From: Pseudocolwellia sp049933045
GTDB lineage: Bacteria; Pseudomonadota; Gammaproteobacteria; Enterobacterales; Alteromonadaceae
Direction: 5' to 3'
Assembly: GCF_049933045.1 (NCBI RefSeq)
Contig: NZ_CP187926.1
Location: forward strand, 2,542,001 to 2,606,000
DNA: 64,000 nucleotides
Position 1 is the first letter of the stretch; every line of letters begins with the position of its first letter. The notes under the pieces were generated by a model that saw only the letters and a list, made by a program, of their open reading frames with translations, did no database searches and was not told the origin of the DNA. The translations under genes and the position numbers were made by a program. Below, one piece after another: positions 1 through 9,110 of this stretch.

Positions 1-8
1 AAGAAAAC

Positions 9-36
9 AAAAAAGCGAGCATCAGCTCGCTTTTTT
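9..36 (-). terminator. Intrinsic terminator after gcvP
   Basis: A 6-bp GC-rich stem (GCGAGC/GCTCGC, loop ATCA) is flanked by A6 and T6 runs, so it can act in both directions. It lies 24 bp beyond the gcvP stop and closes the glycine cleavage operon. Confidence 0.85.
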
Positions 37-59
37 AATTTTAAATTTCAAACAGTTAA

Positions 60-2978
60 CTAGTCTTTATACGCATCAACCGGAGGACAAGAACATATTA
101 AATTTCTATCCCCAAAAACGTCATCAATTCTATTAACCGTTGGCCAAAATTTATTAGCCGCAGCTGCTGGTACTGGGAATACCGCTTCTTGAACAGTGTA
201 ACCACGATCCCATGTATCAGTAATATCAGCTAACGTATGTGGAGCGTTGTGTAATGGGTTGTTTTCTAACGTCCACTCACCTGACTCTACTTTACGAACT
301 TCGTCGCGAATACATGTCATGGCTTCAATAAAACGGTCAAGCTCTACTTTAGATTCAGACTCTGTTGGTTCAATCATAAACGTACCCGCAACTGGGAACG
401 ACATGGTTGGTGCATGGAATCCGTAATCCATTAAACGTTTTGCAATATCTACTTCTGTAATACCTGATTCAGCCTTAATTGGGCGTAAATCAATAATACA
501 TTCGTGTGCTACACGGCCGTTTTTATCTGAGTATAAAATTGGGTAATGTTGGCTTAACTTTTTAGCTAAGTAGTTAGCGTTGGTTATCGCGTATTTAGTT
601 GCGTCAGTTACACCTTTTTTACCTAACAATGCGATGTAAAGGTATGAAATACATAAAATACCTGCGCTGCCATAAGGTGCTGCCGATACTGCGCCATTAC
701 CTTTTGTGCTTTCGTTTACATTAACTAAAGCATGATCAGGTAGGAATGGTGCAAGGTGAGATTTAACACCTATTGGACCCATACCTGGACCTCCGCCACC
801 ATGTGGAATAGCGAAAGTTTTGTGTAAGTTAAGATGTGAAACATCTGCGCCAATAAAGCCAGGAGACGTTACGCCAACTTGTGCGTTCATGTTTGCGCCA
901 TCAAGGTAAACTTGGCCGCCATGTTCATGAATAATATTACAAATATCAGCAATTGTGCTTTCGTAAACACCGTGTGTTGATGGGTATGTGATCATGATAC
1001 AAGAAAGGTTGTCTGCCATTTCGCTTGCTTTGTTACGCAAGTCGGTCATGTCAACGTTACCTTGTTTGTCACAATCTACTACAACAACTTTCATGCCTAC
1101 CATTTGTGCCGACGCTGGGTTTGTACCATGCGCTGAAGCTGGTATTAAACACACGTTACGATGCGCTTCGCCACGACTTTCATGGTATTTAACGATGGCG
1201 ATTAAACCTGCGTATTCACCTTGTGCACCTGAGTTAGGCTGCATTGAAATATTGTCGTAGCCCGTAAGCTCAACTAACCAGTCGCCTAGTTCGTCGATCA
1301 TGTGTTTGTAACCCAGTGCTTGATCGGTAGGAGCAAATGGATGCATGTTGGCAAATTCAGGCCAAGACACAGGTATCATCTGCGCTGTCGCGTTTAATTT
1401 CATGGTACAAGAACCTAATGAAATCATTGAGTGGTTTAACGCTAAATCTTTGTTTTCAAGCTTTTTGATATAACGCAGCATTTCAGTTTCGCTGTGGTAC
1501 GAGTTGAATACTGGATGCGTTAATATTTCAGTGTCTCGCACTAAACCGTCTGGAATTGAATCGCTGCCGTTTGCAATTACTTGCTCGTCTAGCTCTGCAA
1601 CACTTAGGTTGTGCCCTTCACCTAATAAAATAGTGAATAAGCTGTCGATATCGCTACGTGTAGTCGTTTCGTTAATTGAAATGCTGATTTGGTTTTCAAC
1701 ATCTATACGTAGGTTTACGTTATTTTCTAACGCGCGCGCTACAATAGTTTCTTTACTGTCGAAACCTGAGTTACCTAATGAATTTAGGTTGAAGCTTAAT
1801 GTATCGAAGTAGTTGTTATGTAATGGCGTTAAACCTTTGCTTAATACGCCAGCCGCTAAAATATCAGTAAAACGATGAATACGTTCAGCAATTACTTTTA
1901 AGCCTTTAGGACCATGATAAACCGCATAAAATGCAGCCATATTGGCTAATAATACTTGAGCGGTACAAATGTTTGAGTTGGCTTTTTCGCGACGGATATG
2001 TTGCTCGCGCGTCTGCATTGCCATACGTAATGCTGGGTTGCCGCGCGTATCGCGAGATACACCAATAATTCTACCTGGTAATGAACGTTTGTATTTGTCA
2101 GACGTTGTGAAGAATGCAGCGTGTGGTCCGCCGTAGCCCATTGGAACACCAAAACGTTGGGTTGAACCAATTACAGCATCAGCACCTAAATGACCTGGCG
2201 CTTTTAACATAACCAAACTCATGATGTCGGCTGCTACTGCTACTATGCCTTTATTCGCATGAATTTTTTCGATTAACTCGCTGATGTCACTTACTTCACC
2301 CGTTGCACTTGGGTATTGTAATAAAGCACCAAAGATATCGTGATCAGCTGCTTCGTTTGCTGGAGCAACAATGATATCGAATCCGAACATGTCAGCACGT
2401 TGCTTAACAAGATCGATTGTTTGTGGGTAAACGTCGCTTGAGATGAAAAACAAGTTTGATTTTTTGTTTTTAGATACACGTTTAGCCAATGCCATTGCTT
2501 CGGCTGCTGCTGTACCTTCATCAAGTAATGATGCTGACGCTAGATCAAGTCCCGTAAGATCTAAACACATTTGTTGGTAGTTTAATAAAGAGGTTAAACG
2601 ACCTTGTGCAATTTCTGGTTGGTATGGCGTGTAAGCTGTGTACCAGCCTGGATTTTCTAACACGTTACGTAAAATTACGTTAGGTGTAAGTGTTGGGTAG
2701 TAACCTAAGCCGATGTAGCTGTTGTTTACTTTATTTAAGCCAGCTATTTTCTTTAAGTCAGACAATGCCTGAACTTCTGTTTTGCTTTCTTCAATCGCTG
2801 GTAAGTTAGGTAAACGAATATCGCTTGGTACAATTTCGTCAATTAGCGCATCAACAGACTCAGCACCAATGTCTTTTAACATCGCTTGAGTTTGCTCAGC
2901 GTTTGGCCCTATGTGTCGGCTAATAAAATTTTCAGATTGTTCTAATTCGTTTAACGTTACTTGAGATTGAGTAGTCAT
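60..2978 (-). CDS. gcvP: Glycine dehydrogenase (decarboxylating), P-protein of the glycine cleavage system
   Basis: This is the pyridoxal-phosphate P-protein of the cytoplasmic glycine cleavage complex. It decarboxylates glycine and passes the aminomethyl group to lipoyl-GcvH. The protein is about 972 aa, full length for the fused single-chain form. The PLP site is clear: LHKTF with the Schiff-base lysine at about residue 720, followed by the glycine-rich GGGGPGMGP stretch. A GTG lies 12 nt upstream in frame, but the ATG at 2978 (MTTQSQ) resembles known GcvP starts and is preferred. It is last in a gcvT-gcvH-gcvP operon on the minus strand. A 327-bp gap containing a hairpin and a palindromic repeat separates it from gcvH, so its expression may be partly uncoupled. 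Identification is secure; only the start is uncertain. Confidence 0.97.
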   Translation of the reverse strand: MTTQSQVTLNELEQSENFISRHIGPNAEQTQAMLKDIGAESVDALIDEIVPSDIRLPNLPAIEESKTEVQALSDLKKIAGLNKVNNSYIGLGYYPTLTPNVILRNVLENPGWYTAYTPYQPEIAQGRLTSLLNYQQMCLDLTGLDLASASLLDEGTAAAEAMALAKRVSKNKKSNLFFISSDVYPQTIDLVKQRADMFGFDIIVAPANEAADHDIFGALLQYPSATGEVSDISELIEKIHANKGIVAVAADIMSLVMLKAPGHLGADAVIGSTQRFGVPMGYGGPHAAFFTTSDKYKRSLPGRIIGVSRDTRGNPALRMAMQTREQHIRREKANSNICTAQVLLANMAAFYAVYHGPKGLKVIAERIHRFTDILAAGVLSKGLTPLHNNYFDTLSFNLNSLGNSGFDSKETIVARALENNVNLRIDVENQISISINETTTRSDIDSLFTILLGEGHNLSVAELDEQVIANGSDSIPDGLVRDTEILTHPVFNSYHSETEMLRYIKKLENKDLALNHSMISLGSCTMKLNATAQMIPVSWPEFANMHPFAPTDQALGYKHMIDELGDWLVELTGYDNISMQPNSGAQGEYAGLIAIVKYHESRGEAHRNVCLIPASAHGTNPASAQMVGMKVVVVDCDKQGNVDMTDLRNKASEMADNLSCIMITYPSTHGVYESTIADICNIIHEHGGQVYLDGANMNAQVGVTSPGFIGADVSHLNLHKTFAIPHGGGGPGMGPIGVKSHLAPFLPDHALVNVNESTKGNGAVSAAPYGSAGILCISYLYIALLGKKGVTDATKYAITNANYLAKKLSQHYPILYSDKNGRVAHECIIDLRPIKAESGITEVDIAKRLMDYGFHAPTMSFPVAGTFMIEPTESESKVELDRFIEAMTCIRDEVRKVESGEWTLENNPLHNAPHTLADITDTWDRGYTVQEAVFPVPAAAANKFWPTVNRIDDVFGDRNLICSCPPVDAYKD

Positions 2979-3019
2979 AAACAGTTTCACTTAAATGATT
3001 TTACTAATTTAATAAAATA

Positions 3020-3051
3020 AAGCCTCAAACTTATTGCTTAGTTGGAGGCTT
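3020..3051 (-). terminator. Hairpin between gcvH and gcvP (terminator or attenuator)
   Basis: AAGCCTCAAAC pairs with GTTGGAGGCTT over 11 bp with one mismatch (loop 10 nt). On the minus strand a T-rich run (TATTTTATT) follows. It sits 42 nt upstream of the gcvP start, so it may reduce readthrough from gcvH into gcvP. The role is inferred. Confidence 0.45.
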
Positions 3052-3218
3052 AAAATATTCTTTTGCTTAGATGCTTTAATTCGTAATCACTCTGCTTTAG
3101 ATAGATATCTACAATGCAGAACAAGATCGAATATTTTGCAAAGATAATCGAGGCTTTTCACACCTGATTAACATAGCAACAATTCGTAAACAGTCTGCTT
3201 TTAGACAAGGCGATGAAG

Positions 3219-3265
3219 TTGCGAGACATTTGAGCTTAGTGTACTAAGTGATAATGTCGAGCAAC
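3219..3265. repeat. Dispersed palindromic repeat, copy 1
   Basis: An imperfect palindrome with arms GTTGC..GACATT and AATGTC..GCAAC surrounds the core GAGCTTAGTGTACTAAGTGA (3232-3251). The same 20-nt core, with one difference, recurs at 40789-40808 between dnaK and dnaJ. Both copies are intergenic and have further outer inverted arms, as in REP-like elements. The rest of the 2979-3305 gap shows no gene. Confidence 0.6.
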
Positions 3266-3305
3266 GAAATCAACGCGGTATAAATGCAGAATGTAACCGA
3301 ATTAA

Positions 3306-3692
3306 CTATTCGGCGATAGAAGCTGCGTAAGCCTCTGCATCTAATAAAGCTTCGATATCACTCTCATCAGTAACTTTAACTTTAAACAACCAACCGTCAC
3401 CATATGCGTCAGAGTTTACTAATTCTGGAGAGTCTTCTAGGTTTTCATTCACTTCAACTACAGTACCTGAAATTGGTGCGTAGATATCTGATGCTGCTTT
3501 TACTGATTCTGCTACGGCTACGTCATCGCCTGAACCAATTTCGTCATCAACGTCTGGTAATTCAACAAATACCATATCGCCTAATAATCCTTGTGCGTGT
3601 TCAGTAATACCAACAGTTACTACACCGTTACCATCGTTACGAACCCACTCATGAGATGCTGCATATCTTAATTCTGAAGGAATGTTGCTCAT
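3306..3692 (-). CDS. gcvH: Glycine cleavage system H protein
   Basis: This is the lipoate-bearing shuttle protein of the glycine cleavage complex, carrying the aminomethyl group between GcvP, GcvT and lipoamide dehydrogenase. It has 128 aa, the usual length. The lipoylation site is visible as ESVKAASDIYAP with the acceptor lysine at residue 65, after the N-terminal HEWVR and GDMVFVELP signatures. It lies second in the operon, 101 bp downstream of gcvT and upstream of gcvP. No anomalies were seen. Confidence 0.97.
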   Translation of the reverse strand: MSNIPSELRYAASHEWVRNDGNGVVTVGITEHAQGLLGDMVFVELPDVDDEIGSGDDVAVAESVKAASDIYAPISGTVVEVNENLEDSPELVNSDAYGDGWLFKVKVTDESDIEALLDAEAYAASIAE

Positions 3693-3793
3693 TTTATTAA
3701 CCCTACCCTGTATGTATTTTTATAAATTGTGTTTGGCTACCGTAATCTACTATAGCCTAAAAATTATGCGATATTATGACTAATCATTAACGC

Positions 3794-4882
3794 TTAAAAA
3801 ACTTTTTTACCGTTACGTACGAAACTTGGTTTGATCACTTCTACATCAACTAGTTTTTTACGCATTTCAACTTGTACGATATCGCCAATCTGAACTGAAC
3901 GCGGTACACGAGCCATAGCGATACTGTGACCTAATGTTGGAGAAAATGTACCTGAAGTAATAATGCCGTCGCCATTTGGTGTGATAACTTTAAGACCTGA
4001 ACGTAGTACACCTTTTTCTAAGAATACTAGGCCTACAAGTTTAGGTTGGTCGCCTGCTGCTTTTTGTGCTTCAAGCACTGAACGGCCAATAAAGTTACGC
4101 TCTGCTGGTTCCCAGCTGATAGTCCACGCCATGTTAGCGGCTAGCGGCGAAACTGTTTCGTCCATGTCTAAACCGTATAGGTTCATACCTGCTTCTAAAC
4201 GTAATGTATCGCGAGCACCTAAACCACATGGCGCTACGCCAGCGTCTAGTAATTGCTGCCATAAGTCTGCTGCTTGGTCTTGTGGAACAACAATTTCGTA
4301 ACCGTTTTCGCCTGTGTAACCTGTAGTCGCAATAAATAAGTCGCCCGTTTGAACACCAAAAAATGGCTTCATTCCATCAACAGCTAGCGTTTGCTCTGCC
4401 GTTAATAAAGTAGCTACTTTAGCTTTAGCTTCAGGGCCTTGAACAGCGATCATGCCAAATTCAGGACGTTCAGTAATGGTTACGTTAAAACCTTCAGCTT
4501 GTTTGTTCATCCACGCTAAATCTTTTTCGCGTGTTGCTGAGTTAACCACTAATTTGTAGCTAGTTTCGCTAAAGAAATAAATAATAAGGTCGTCTATTAC
4601 GCCGCCTTCTTCATTTAACATACCTGTGTACAAAGCTTTGCCAGCAACCGTTAGTTTAGCAACGTCGTTAATCACTAATTTACGTAAGTAAGCTTGAGCT
4701 TGGTCGCCTATTACATCAACGATAGTCATATGAGATACGTCGAACATACCTGCGTTTTGACGCACTGCATGATGTTCTTCTATTTGAGAGCCGTAGTTGA
4801 TAGGCATTTCCCAACCATAGAAGTCGACCATTTTAGCGCCAGCTTCAATATGTTTTGCATGTAAAATAGTTTTGTTGCTCAT
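3794..4882 (-). CDS. gcvT: Aminomethyltransferase, T protein of the glycine cleavage system
   Basis: GcvT transfers the methylene group from the H-protein aminomethyl arm to tetrahydrofolate and releases ammonia. The frame is open further upstream, but the ATG at 4882 (MSNKTILHAKH) gives about 362 aa, the family length. The extra 25 residues upstream are hydrophobic and atypical for GcvT, so the ATG is chosen. Family features include YGWEMPI and HH near the N-terminus, DVSHM, and the GYTGENGYE and LGARDTLRLEAGM segments that line the folate site. It is the first gene of the gcvTHP operon. No glycine riboswitch was found upstream; only a short palindrome at 5071-5089. Confidence 0.96.
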   Translation of the reverse strand: MSNKTILHAKHIEAGAKMVDFYGWEMPINYGSQIEEHHAVRQNAGMFDVSHMTIVDVIGDQAQAYLRKLVINDVAKLTVAGKALYTGMLNEEGGVIDDLIIYFFSETSYKLVVNSATREKDLAWMNKQAEGFNVTITERPEFGMIAVQGPEAKAKVATLLTAEQTLAVDGMKPFFGVQTGDLFIATTGYTGENGYEIVVPQDQAADLWQQLLDAGVAPCGLGARDTLRLEAGMNLYGLDMDETVSPLAANMAWTISWEPAERNFIGRSVLEAQKAAGDQPKLVGLVFLEKGVLRSGLKVITPNGDGIITSGTFSPTLGHSIAMARVPRSVQIGDIVQVEMRKKLVDVEVIKPSFVRNGKKVF

Positions 4883-5070
4883 ATAACAATCGCCTAAAAA
4901 ATGAATAAACAGTAGTGGCAAGATTATAGCTACTGGCACCTGTTGATTCAACAACAAAAGAAGCCCGATTGAAATATAAAACCACTTAAAAACAGTGTGC
5001 AGAATTATATTTTACAAAAAGGTCTTTTTGGAAATAATAATCGAATTAGATATCGTTGAATAAACTATTT

Positions 5071-5089
5071 TTGTGAATAATTTTCACAA
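5071..5089. promoter_or_regulatory. Palindrome upstream of gcvT, possible operator
   Basis: TTGTGAA-N5-TTCACAA is a 19-bp palindrome about 190 bp upstream of the gcvT start, in an AT-rich 385-bp gap (4883-5267). It resembles a CRP half-site pair, but the spacing is one base too long for CRP. Its cognate regulator is unknown. Otherwise the gap contains only the terminator at its right end. Confidence 0.3.
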
Positions 5090-5221
5090 AACAATATAAA
5101 AAATGTGAATAGTTATTATGGAATTTAGAAAGGTGGTGTTGAATTGATTTACCGCATCGTTAATAACATTATTAGCCAGCTAACAAGGATGGATAAGCGA
5201 CGATAAATAATAGAATCAAAC

Positions 5222-5253
5222 ACGCCCAATAGCATTGCGCTAACATTGGGCGT
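5222..5253 (-). terminator. Terminator of the yfcL operon
   Basis: ACGCCCAAT pairs perfectly with ATTGGGCGT across a 14-nt loop, 15 bp beyond the yfcL stop. T-rich sequence flanks both sides. Confidence 0.7.
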
Positions 5254-5267
5254 TTTAATATATAAAC

Positions 5268-5540
5268 TTAAGCAGTGAAGAAGGTTTTTAATTCTGCCCA
5301 GTAGTTGCTTACAATTTGTTGATCTTGTGGCGTTAGTTCAGAACGAGAATCCGTTAGTTTTGCTGAAATGTCGTTGGCAAATTCTGCTGATAGTGCTTGG
5401 GTTTCGTCGCCAAACTTACTTGCAGATAAGGCAATAAAGCCTCTGATATAGCTGCTTGCAAAAAGTTCATCGTCGTTGTTTTCTTTTAAACAAAGATCGT
5501 CAAAGTGTTGATAAAGTTGGTTAAGGTTCTGAATTGACAT
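5268..5540 (-). CDS. yfcL: YfcL family protein
   Basis: A 90-aa cytoplasmic protein matching the YfcL family: the DDELFASSYIRGF segment and the C-terminal SELTPQDQQIVSNYW region align with E. coli YfcL as remembered. The molecular function is unknown. The ATG at 5540 is preceded by AGGAATACAC, a usable ribosome binding site. It lies 29 bp downstream of a NAD-kinase-like gene and is last in an epmC/NAD-kinase-like/yfcL operon. In enterobacteria yfcL is also next to yfcM (epmC), which supports the assignment. Confidence 0.8.
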   Translation of the reverse strand: MSIQNLNQLYQHFDDLCLKENNDDELFASSYIRGFIALSASKFGDETQALSAEFANDISAKLTDSRSELTPQDQQIVSNYWAELKTFFTA

Positions 5541-5569
5541 GTGTATTCCTGTACTGATAAATATTGTCG

Positions 5570-6820
5570 TTATTGAGGGCTACTAGCTGGATATAATACC
5601 TGATCTTTGTAACCAGTAATAACAGGAAAATATCCTGATAAGGTTTGATCAAGCTCTGTATCGCCAGTATCTATAATAAGTGGGCGGTTATTTAAAGCGG
5701 CAAGTTTAGTTTTTGTCGCTACAATAATAATGTTATTTTTTCCTATAGCCTTGATAATCCTTGGGCTTAGCTGCTGATTACCTCGACCAAAGATATGACC
5801 TTGACCACCAATTAAGGTGATCACTAATTTAAGTTGGTCGTTCTGTGATGCAATTCTATTTTCAGCTGATTGTATTTCTAATGAATGCTTATTTATTAAC
5901 TCCCAAAGCTGTGGCTCAGTTACATCGTTGGCGATCACTGAATGATCGTGCAATACATCAACGCCTAACAAGGTATTTTCTTCACCGAGTTCTTCCATAA
6001 TAAATGCCGTTGTAGAGCCAGATCCCATGATATAAAGTTCGTCGTCCATGGTTTCAATAACGTGTGCAGCTATGTCTTGTAAAACCAGTTCATCGGTTTC
6101 TTTACCGCCTGACTTTACTGCTTGAACATAACGTAACTCGCTCGGTATTTGCATTTCGCCATAACGTTTCGCTTTAACCACGCCCTGCCTAAATAAGCTT
6201 TCGTCGATGTCCATCACATCAGCATCAGTGAGTGTAACCAGTTGATTAGTGACAAGCATTTCTACCACACGCCCTGCTGCTTTTGGTGTAACAGCATAAA
6301 CACCTGAATGAATTTTACAGCCTGCAGGAATGCCTAGTACGGGAAACCTGTCATCAACAATTGAGCAAATATCGCGTGCTGTGCCATCGCCACCGGCAAA
6401 CAGTAATACATCTACATGAGCTTGCATCAAGGCGGTAACCGCATTTTTAGTATCTTGTGCTGTAGTATTTAAGCATGGTGTAGACGTTACTTCGCTAGCA
6501 TTAACTTCACCTGCAGTGAGTTCGGTAGTACTGCTTTCGGTAACACTTGCTTCTGCTGATTGAGTTACTACAACCACTTCAAAACCTAAAGCACTAGCGC
6601 AAGTTTCCCCCATTGAGCCACTTGCCGTGTAAATAGTGATTTGGCTTTTATAAGGTTCAAGCACACTAAGTGCTGTAGTTGCACGTTGGTTAGCTTTAAA
6701 TTCAGCACCTAAAGCTAAAGCTTTTTCTGGTGTGCTTTCGCCGTCACTACCTTTTAACGCGACACTTCCACCGACACCAGCAACAGGATTGATAACAAAA
6801 CCAAGTTTGAATTTTTTCAT
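5570..6820 (-). CDS. Predicted ATP-NAD kinase family protein (COG3199-like)
   Basis: A 416-aa protein with the NAD-kinase/diacylglycerol-kinase fold signature: N-terminal GFVINPVAGVGG and the nucleotide-binding motif LLFAGGDGTARD near residue 145. It is longer than NadK and belongs to the COG3199 type, whose exact substrate is not settled. A true nadK is present elsewhere at 49249-50130, so this is not the housekeeping NAD kinase. An acidic, Thr/Ser/Glu-rich linker of about 40 residues before GGDG looks like a lineage-specific insert. It is 16 bp downstream of epmC and 29 bp upstream of yfcL in one operon. Confidence 0.8.
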   Translation of the reverse strand: MKKFKLGFVINPVAGVGGSVALKGSDGESTPEKALALGAEFKANQRATTALSVLEPYKSQITIYTASGSMGETCASALGFEVVVVTQSAEASVTESSTTELTAGEVNASEVTSTPCLNTTAQDTKNAVTALMQAHVDVLLFAGGDGTARDICSIVDDRFPVLGIPAGCKIHSGVYAVTPKAAGRVVEMLVTNQLVTLTDADVMDIDESLFRQGVVKAKRYGEMQIPSELRYVQAVKSGGKETDELVLQDIAAHVIETMDDELYIMGSGSTTAFIMEELGEENTLLGVDVLHDHSVIANDVTEPQLWELINKHSLEIQSAENRIASQNDQLKLVITLIGGQGHIFGRGNQQLSPRIIKAIGKNNIIIVATKTKLAALNNRPLIIDTGDTELDQTLSGYFPVITGYKDQVLYPASSPQ

Positions 6821-6836
6821 AAAAATAACCTTAGCC

Positions 6837-7490
6837 TTATTTAAATTGTGCTAGTGATAGCGTTACAGATAGTGGTAAAGAAACAGACGAAGATGTCCCA
6901 TAAAAAACGCTCAGTGCATCAATAAACTGCTCTGCTCTTTGTGGAAACCCATGTTCAAGGTAATGTTCAACTTGCTTTAAAACACCAACTTTAAATGCTT
7001 GCGTGTCTGCTTCTGCGCCATTTAAATTATCAGCCGATACATTAAACTTTTTATTTGCGGCAATACAAAATGCCCACTCGATGGCTTGCGGTTTAACTTC
7101 TACCGACTCAAATACTTTTTGTTGTTGTTCGTTTCGGCCATCAGGTTCATACCAATAACCGAAGTCTTCTTTCAAGCGACGTTCTTTACCTGCGATACAC
7201 CAGTGGGCTATTTCGTGTAAACCACTTGAAAAATAACCATGAGCAAAAACAATTTGATGATATGAGCAAGCTTCTGATGCGGGTAAATATACAGGTTCAT
7301 TATCGCCTGAAAGTAAATCGCCGGTAAGTAAATCACCTTTAATTAATTTTGTATTGTAGTCAGCAAAAAATGTGGCGGAGAACAGTTCGATTAAATCTTC
7401 GATGTTGTGCGGCTTATCAGTTTGCTGATCTTCAGATAAGACTTGATCAGATGAGTTAGCAGTATTAGCAATAGATGATGTGTACAGCAT
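6837..7490 (-). CDS. epmC: Elongation factor P hydroxylase EpmC
   Basis: EpmC (YfcM) hydroxylates the beta-lysyl-lysine of elongation factor P. Conserved segments are easy to recognise: FNTKLIKGD-like text near the start, VYLPASEA, the metal-binding HEIAHWCIAGKERR motif, DFGYWYEPDGR and VEVKPQAIEWAFC. The frame is open up to a TTG at 7541, but that start lies inside the nhaA terminator stem. The ATG at 7490 is therefore preferred, leaving about 20 residues before the conserved core. A duplicated KGDLLTGDLLSGDNEP stretch replaces the shorter KGDDEP of E. coli. It is first in the epmC/NAD-kinase-like/yfcL operon. Confidence 0.88.
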   Translation of the reverse strand: MLYTSSIANTANSSDQVLSEDQQTDKPHNIEDLIELFSATFFADYNTKLIKGDLLTGDLLSGDNEPVYLPASEACSYHQIVFAHGYFSSGLHEIAHWCIAGKERRLKEDFGYWYEPDGRNEQQQKVFESVEVKPQAIEWAFCIAANKKFNVSADNLNGAEADTQAFKVGVLKQVEHYLEHGFPQRAEQFIDALSVFYGTSSSVSLPLSVTLSLAQFK

Positions 7491-7541
7491 GAACAAAAGC
7501 GTCTGTTGTAAGTGAAAATAATTTTGCCGCAACTTTAACAA

Positions 7542-7569
7542 AAAACGGCGATAGTTACATCGCCGTTTT
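7542..7569 (-). terminator. Terminator after nhaA
   Basis: AAAACGGCGAT pairs perfectly with ATCGCCGTTTT (11 bp, loop AGTTAC). It lies 47 bp beyond the nhaA stop and separates nhaA from the epmC operon. Confidence 0.85.
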
Positions 7570-7615
7570 GATTTATACCTTTACGTTTTAAAGTTAACGC
7601 TGAAAAAAGTCAGTA

Positions 7616-8788
7616 TTACTTCTCTTTATCAAGTGCTGTTTTAATCACAATATAACCTAATATACCTGAGATTAATGACCCGATAACAATACCTAAACGG
7701 TCTTGGAATAATGGTGAGTCAGCTGATTGTTCAAACGCTAACGAACCAATAAATAAACTCATGGTAAAACCAACACCACACAGTAAAGACACACCGTAAA
7801 GCAGCTTCCAGTTCACATTTTCAGGCAGTTTAGCAAAACCTAATTTTATCGCGATAAAACAAAAACCAAACACACCTAATTGTTTACCAAAAAATAAGCC
7901 TGCGATAATGCCTAATGGTACTGGCGAAAGTACTTGATCTAAGCCTACACCACTAAAGTTAATACCCGCATTAGCGAATGCGAATACCGGCAATACAATA
8001 AAAGCGACCATTGAATGTAAGTTATGTTCTAACGACTTAAGTGGAGATGGTTCACCTTCCGCTCCTTTAATAGGAATGAAGAAAGCTAATGCAACGCCAG
8101 CAAGTGTTGCATGCACACCTGATTTAAGTACGGCAATCCACAATATAATACCTAAGAAAATATAAGGCGATGTGCTGGTTACACCCTTTTTATTTAAACC
8201 AAATAAAATAGTTAATATAACCGCTGAAACCACTAATGAAAGTACCGATAATTGGTCGGTATAAAATAAAGCGATAATAATAATCGCGCCTAAATCATCA
8301 AAAATAGCGAGTGATGTTAAAAACACTTTAAGCTGCAATGGCACTTTACTACCAATAATGGCTAATATACCTAAAGCGAACGCTATATCTGTTGCGGTAG
8401 GAATTGCCCAGCCGTTAATAGCGGCAGGATTGTCATAGTTTAATGCAACATAAAAAAGTGCAGGGATCGCCATGCCACCTACGGCAGCTATAGCAGGTAA
8501 GGCTATTTGACTAGGTTGAGCTAAATTGCCCTCTAAAAATTCGCGCTTAAGTTCTAAACCTACTAAAAAGAAGAACAATGCCATTAGGCCATCATTTATC
8601 CATAATAATAATGGTTTAGCTATTTCAAAGCTGCCAATAGCAACCACTACAGGTACATCGAGTAATAAATCGTAATAATTAGCCCAAGGGGAATTGGCTA
8701 AGATCATTGCAAATACAGCAGCAAACATCAGTATGATACCGCTTGAAGCTTCTTGCTTTAAAAAATTTTGTATCGGTGAAAGTTCCAT
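7616..8788 (-). CDS. nhaA: Na+/H+ antiporter NhaA
   Basis: An inner-membrane antiporter that exports Na+ in exchange for protons, important at alkaline pH and in seawater. The protein is 390 aa from the ATG at 8788, which follows an AAGGAAAT ribosome binding site. An upstream in-frame start would add an atypical hydrophobic stretch. The family signatures are present: WINDGLMALFFFLVGLELKRE, the TATDIAFALGIL segment, and the FDDLGAIIIIALFYT motif with its paired aspartates. About 12 hydrophobic segments are visible. It is monocistronic, with a terminator immediately downstream. Confidence 0.97.
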   Translation of the reverse strand: MELSPIQNFLKQEASSGIILMFAAVFAMILANSPWANYYDLLLDVPVVVAIGSFEIAKPLLLWINDGLMALFFFLVGLELKREFLEGNLAQPSQIALPAIAAVGGMAIPALFYVALNYDNPAAINGWAIPTATDIAFALGILAIIGSKVPLQLKVFLTSLAIFDDLGAIIIIALFYTDQLSVLSLVVSAVILTILFGLNKKGVTSTSPYIFLGIILWIAVLKSGVHATLAGVALAFFIPIKGAEGEPSPLKSLEHNLHSMVAFIVLPVFAFANAGINFSGVGLDQVLSPVPLGIIAGLFFGKQLGVFGFCFIAIKLGFAKLPENVNWKLLYGVSLLCGVGFTMSLFIGSLAFEQSADSPLFQDRLGIVIGSLISGILGYIVIKTALDKEK

Positions 8789-9039
8789 GATTTCCTTTAT
8801 TAATATCAAAAACAACCAGACATAATATGTCATACGTTGTATGTATTAGTAAAGATCACTTCGATAATTTTTACTAAAGGTTATAAGAATTTAACCTAAA
8901 TTAAAGAAATGAGGGTCAGTTAAAGTAATAATAGCCAGAAAATTGTTACCTGCAGTTCTTATTTTATACTTACATCATTTGTCATTTTGTTTAAATACTC
9001 TGTACTTAATTCAAGTATAGATAAAATAATTAAATTAAC

Positions 9040-9069
9040 TGCAACCTTTACCTAGTCTATTTCGTTACT
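9040..9069 (+). promoter_or_regulatory. Putative ECF sigma promoter of the sigma/anti-sigma operon
   Basis: TGCAACCTTT (-35-like) and TCGTTACT (-10-like) are separated so that GCAACC and CGTTAC lie 16 bp apart. The same two blocks at exactly the same spacing precede the paralogous gene at 16741. The predicted transcription start near 9075 argues against the GTG at 9084 as the sigma start codon. The site implies autoregulation. The rest of 8789-9039 is AT-rich with nothing recognisable. Confidence 0.65.
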
Positions 9070-9110
9070 ATGATTAGTGAAGAGTGAAACTTACTGAGAC
9101 CCTTTTTTAT

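Noticed and set aside
4883..5221. Glycine riboswitch upstream of gcvT
   Set aside because: The conserved aptamer sequence blocks were looked for on the minus strand and not found.
5570..6820. Housekeeping NAD kinase
   Set aside because: The GGDG motif is present, but length and layout are of the COG3199 type, and a standard nadK lies at 49249-50130.
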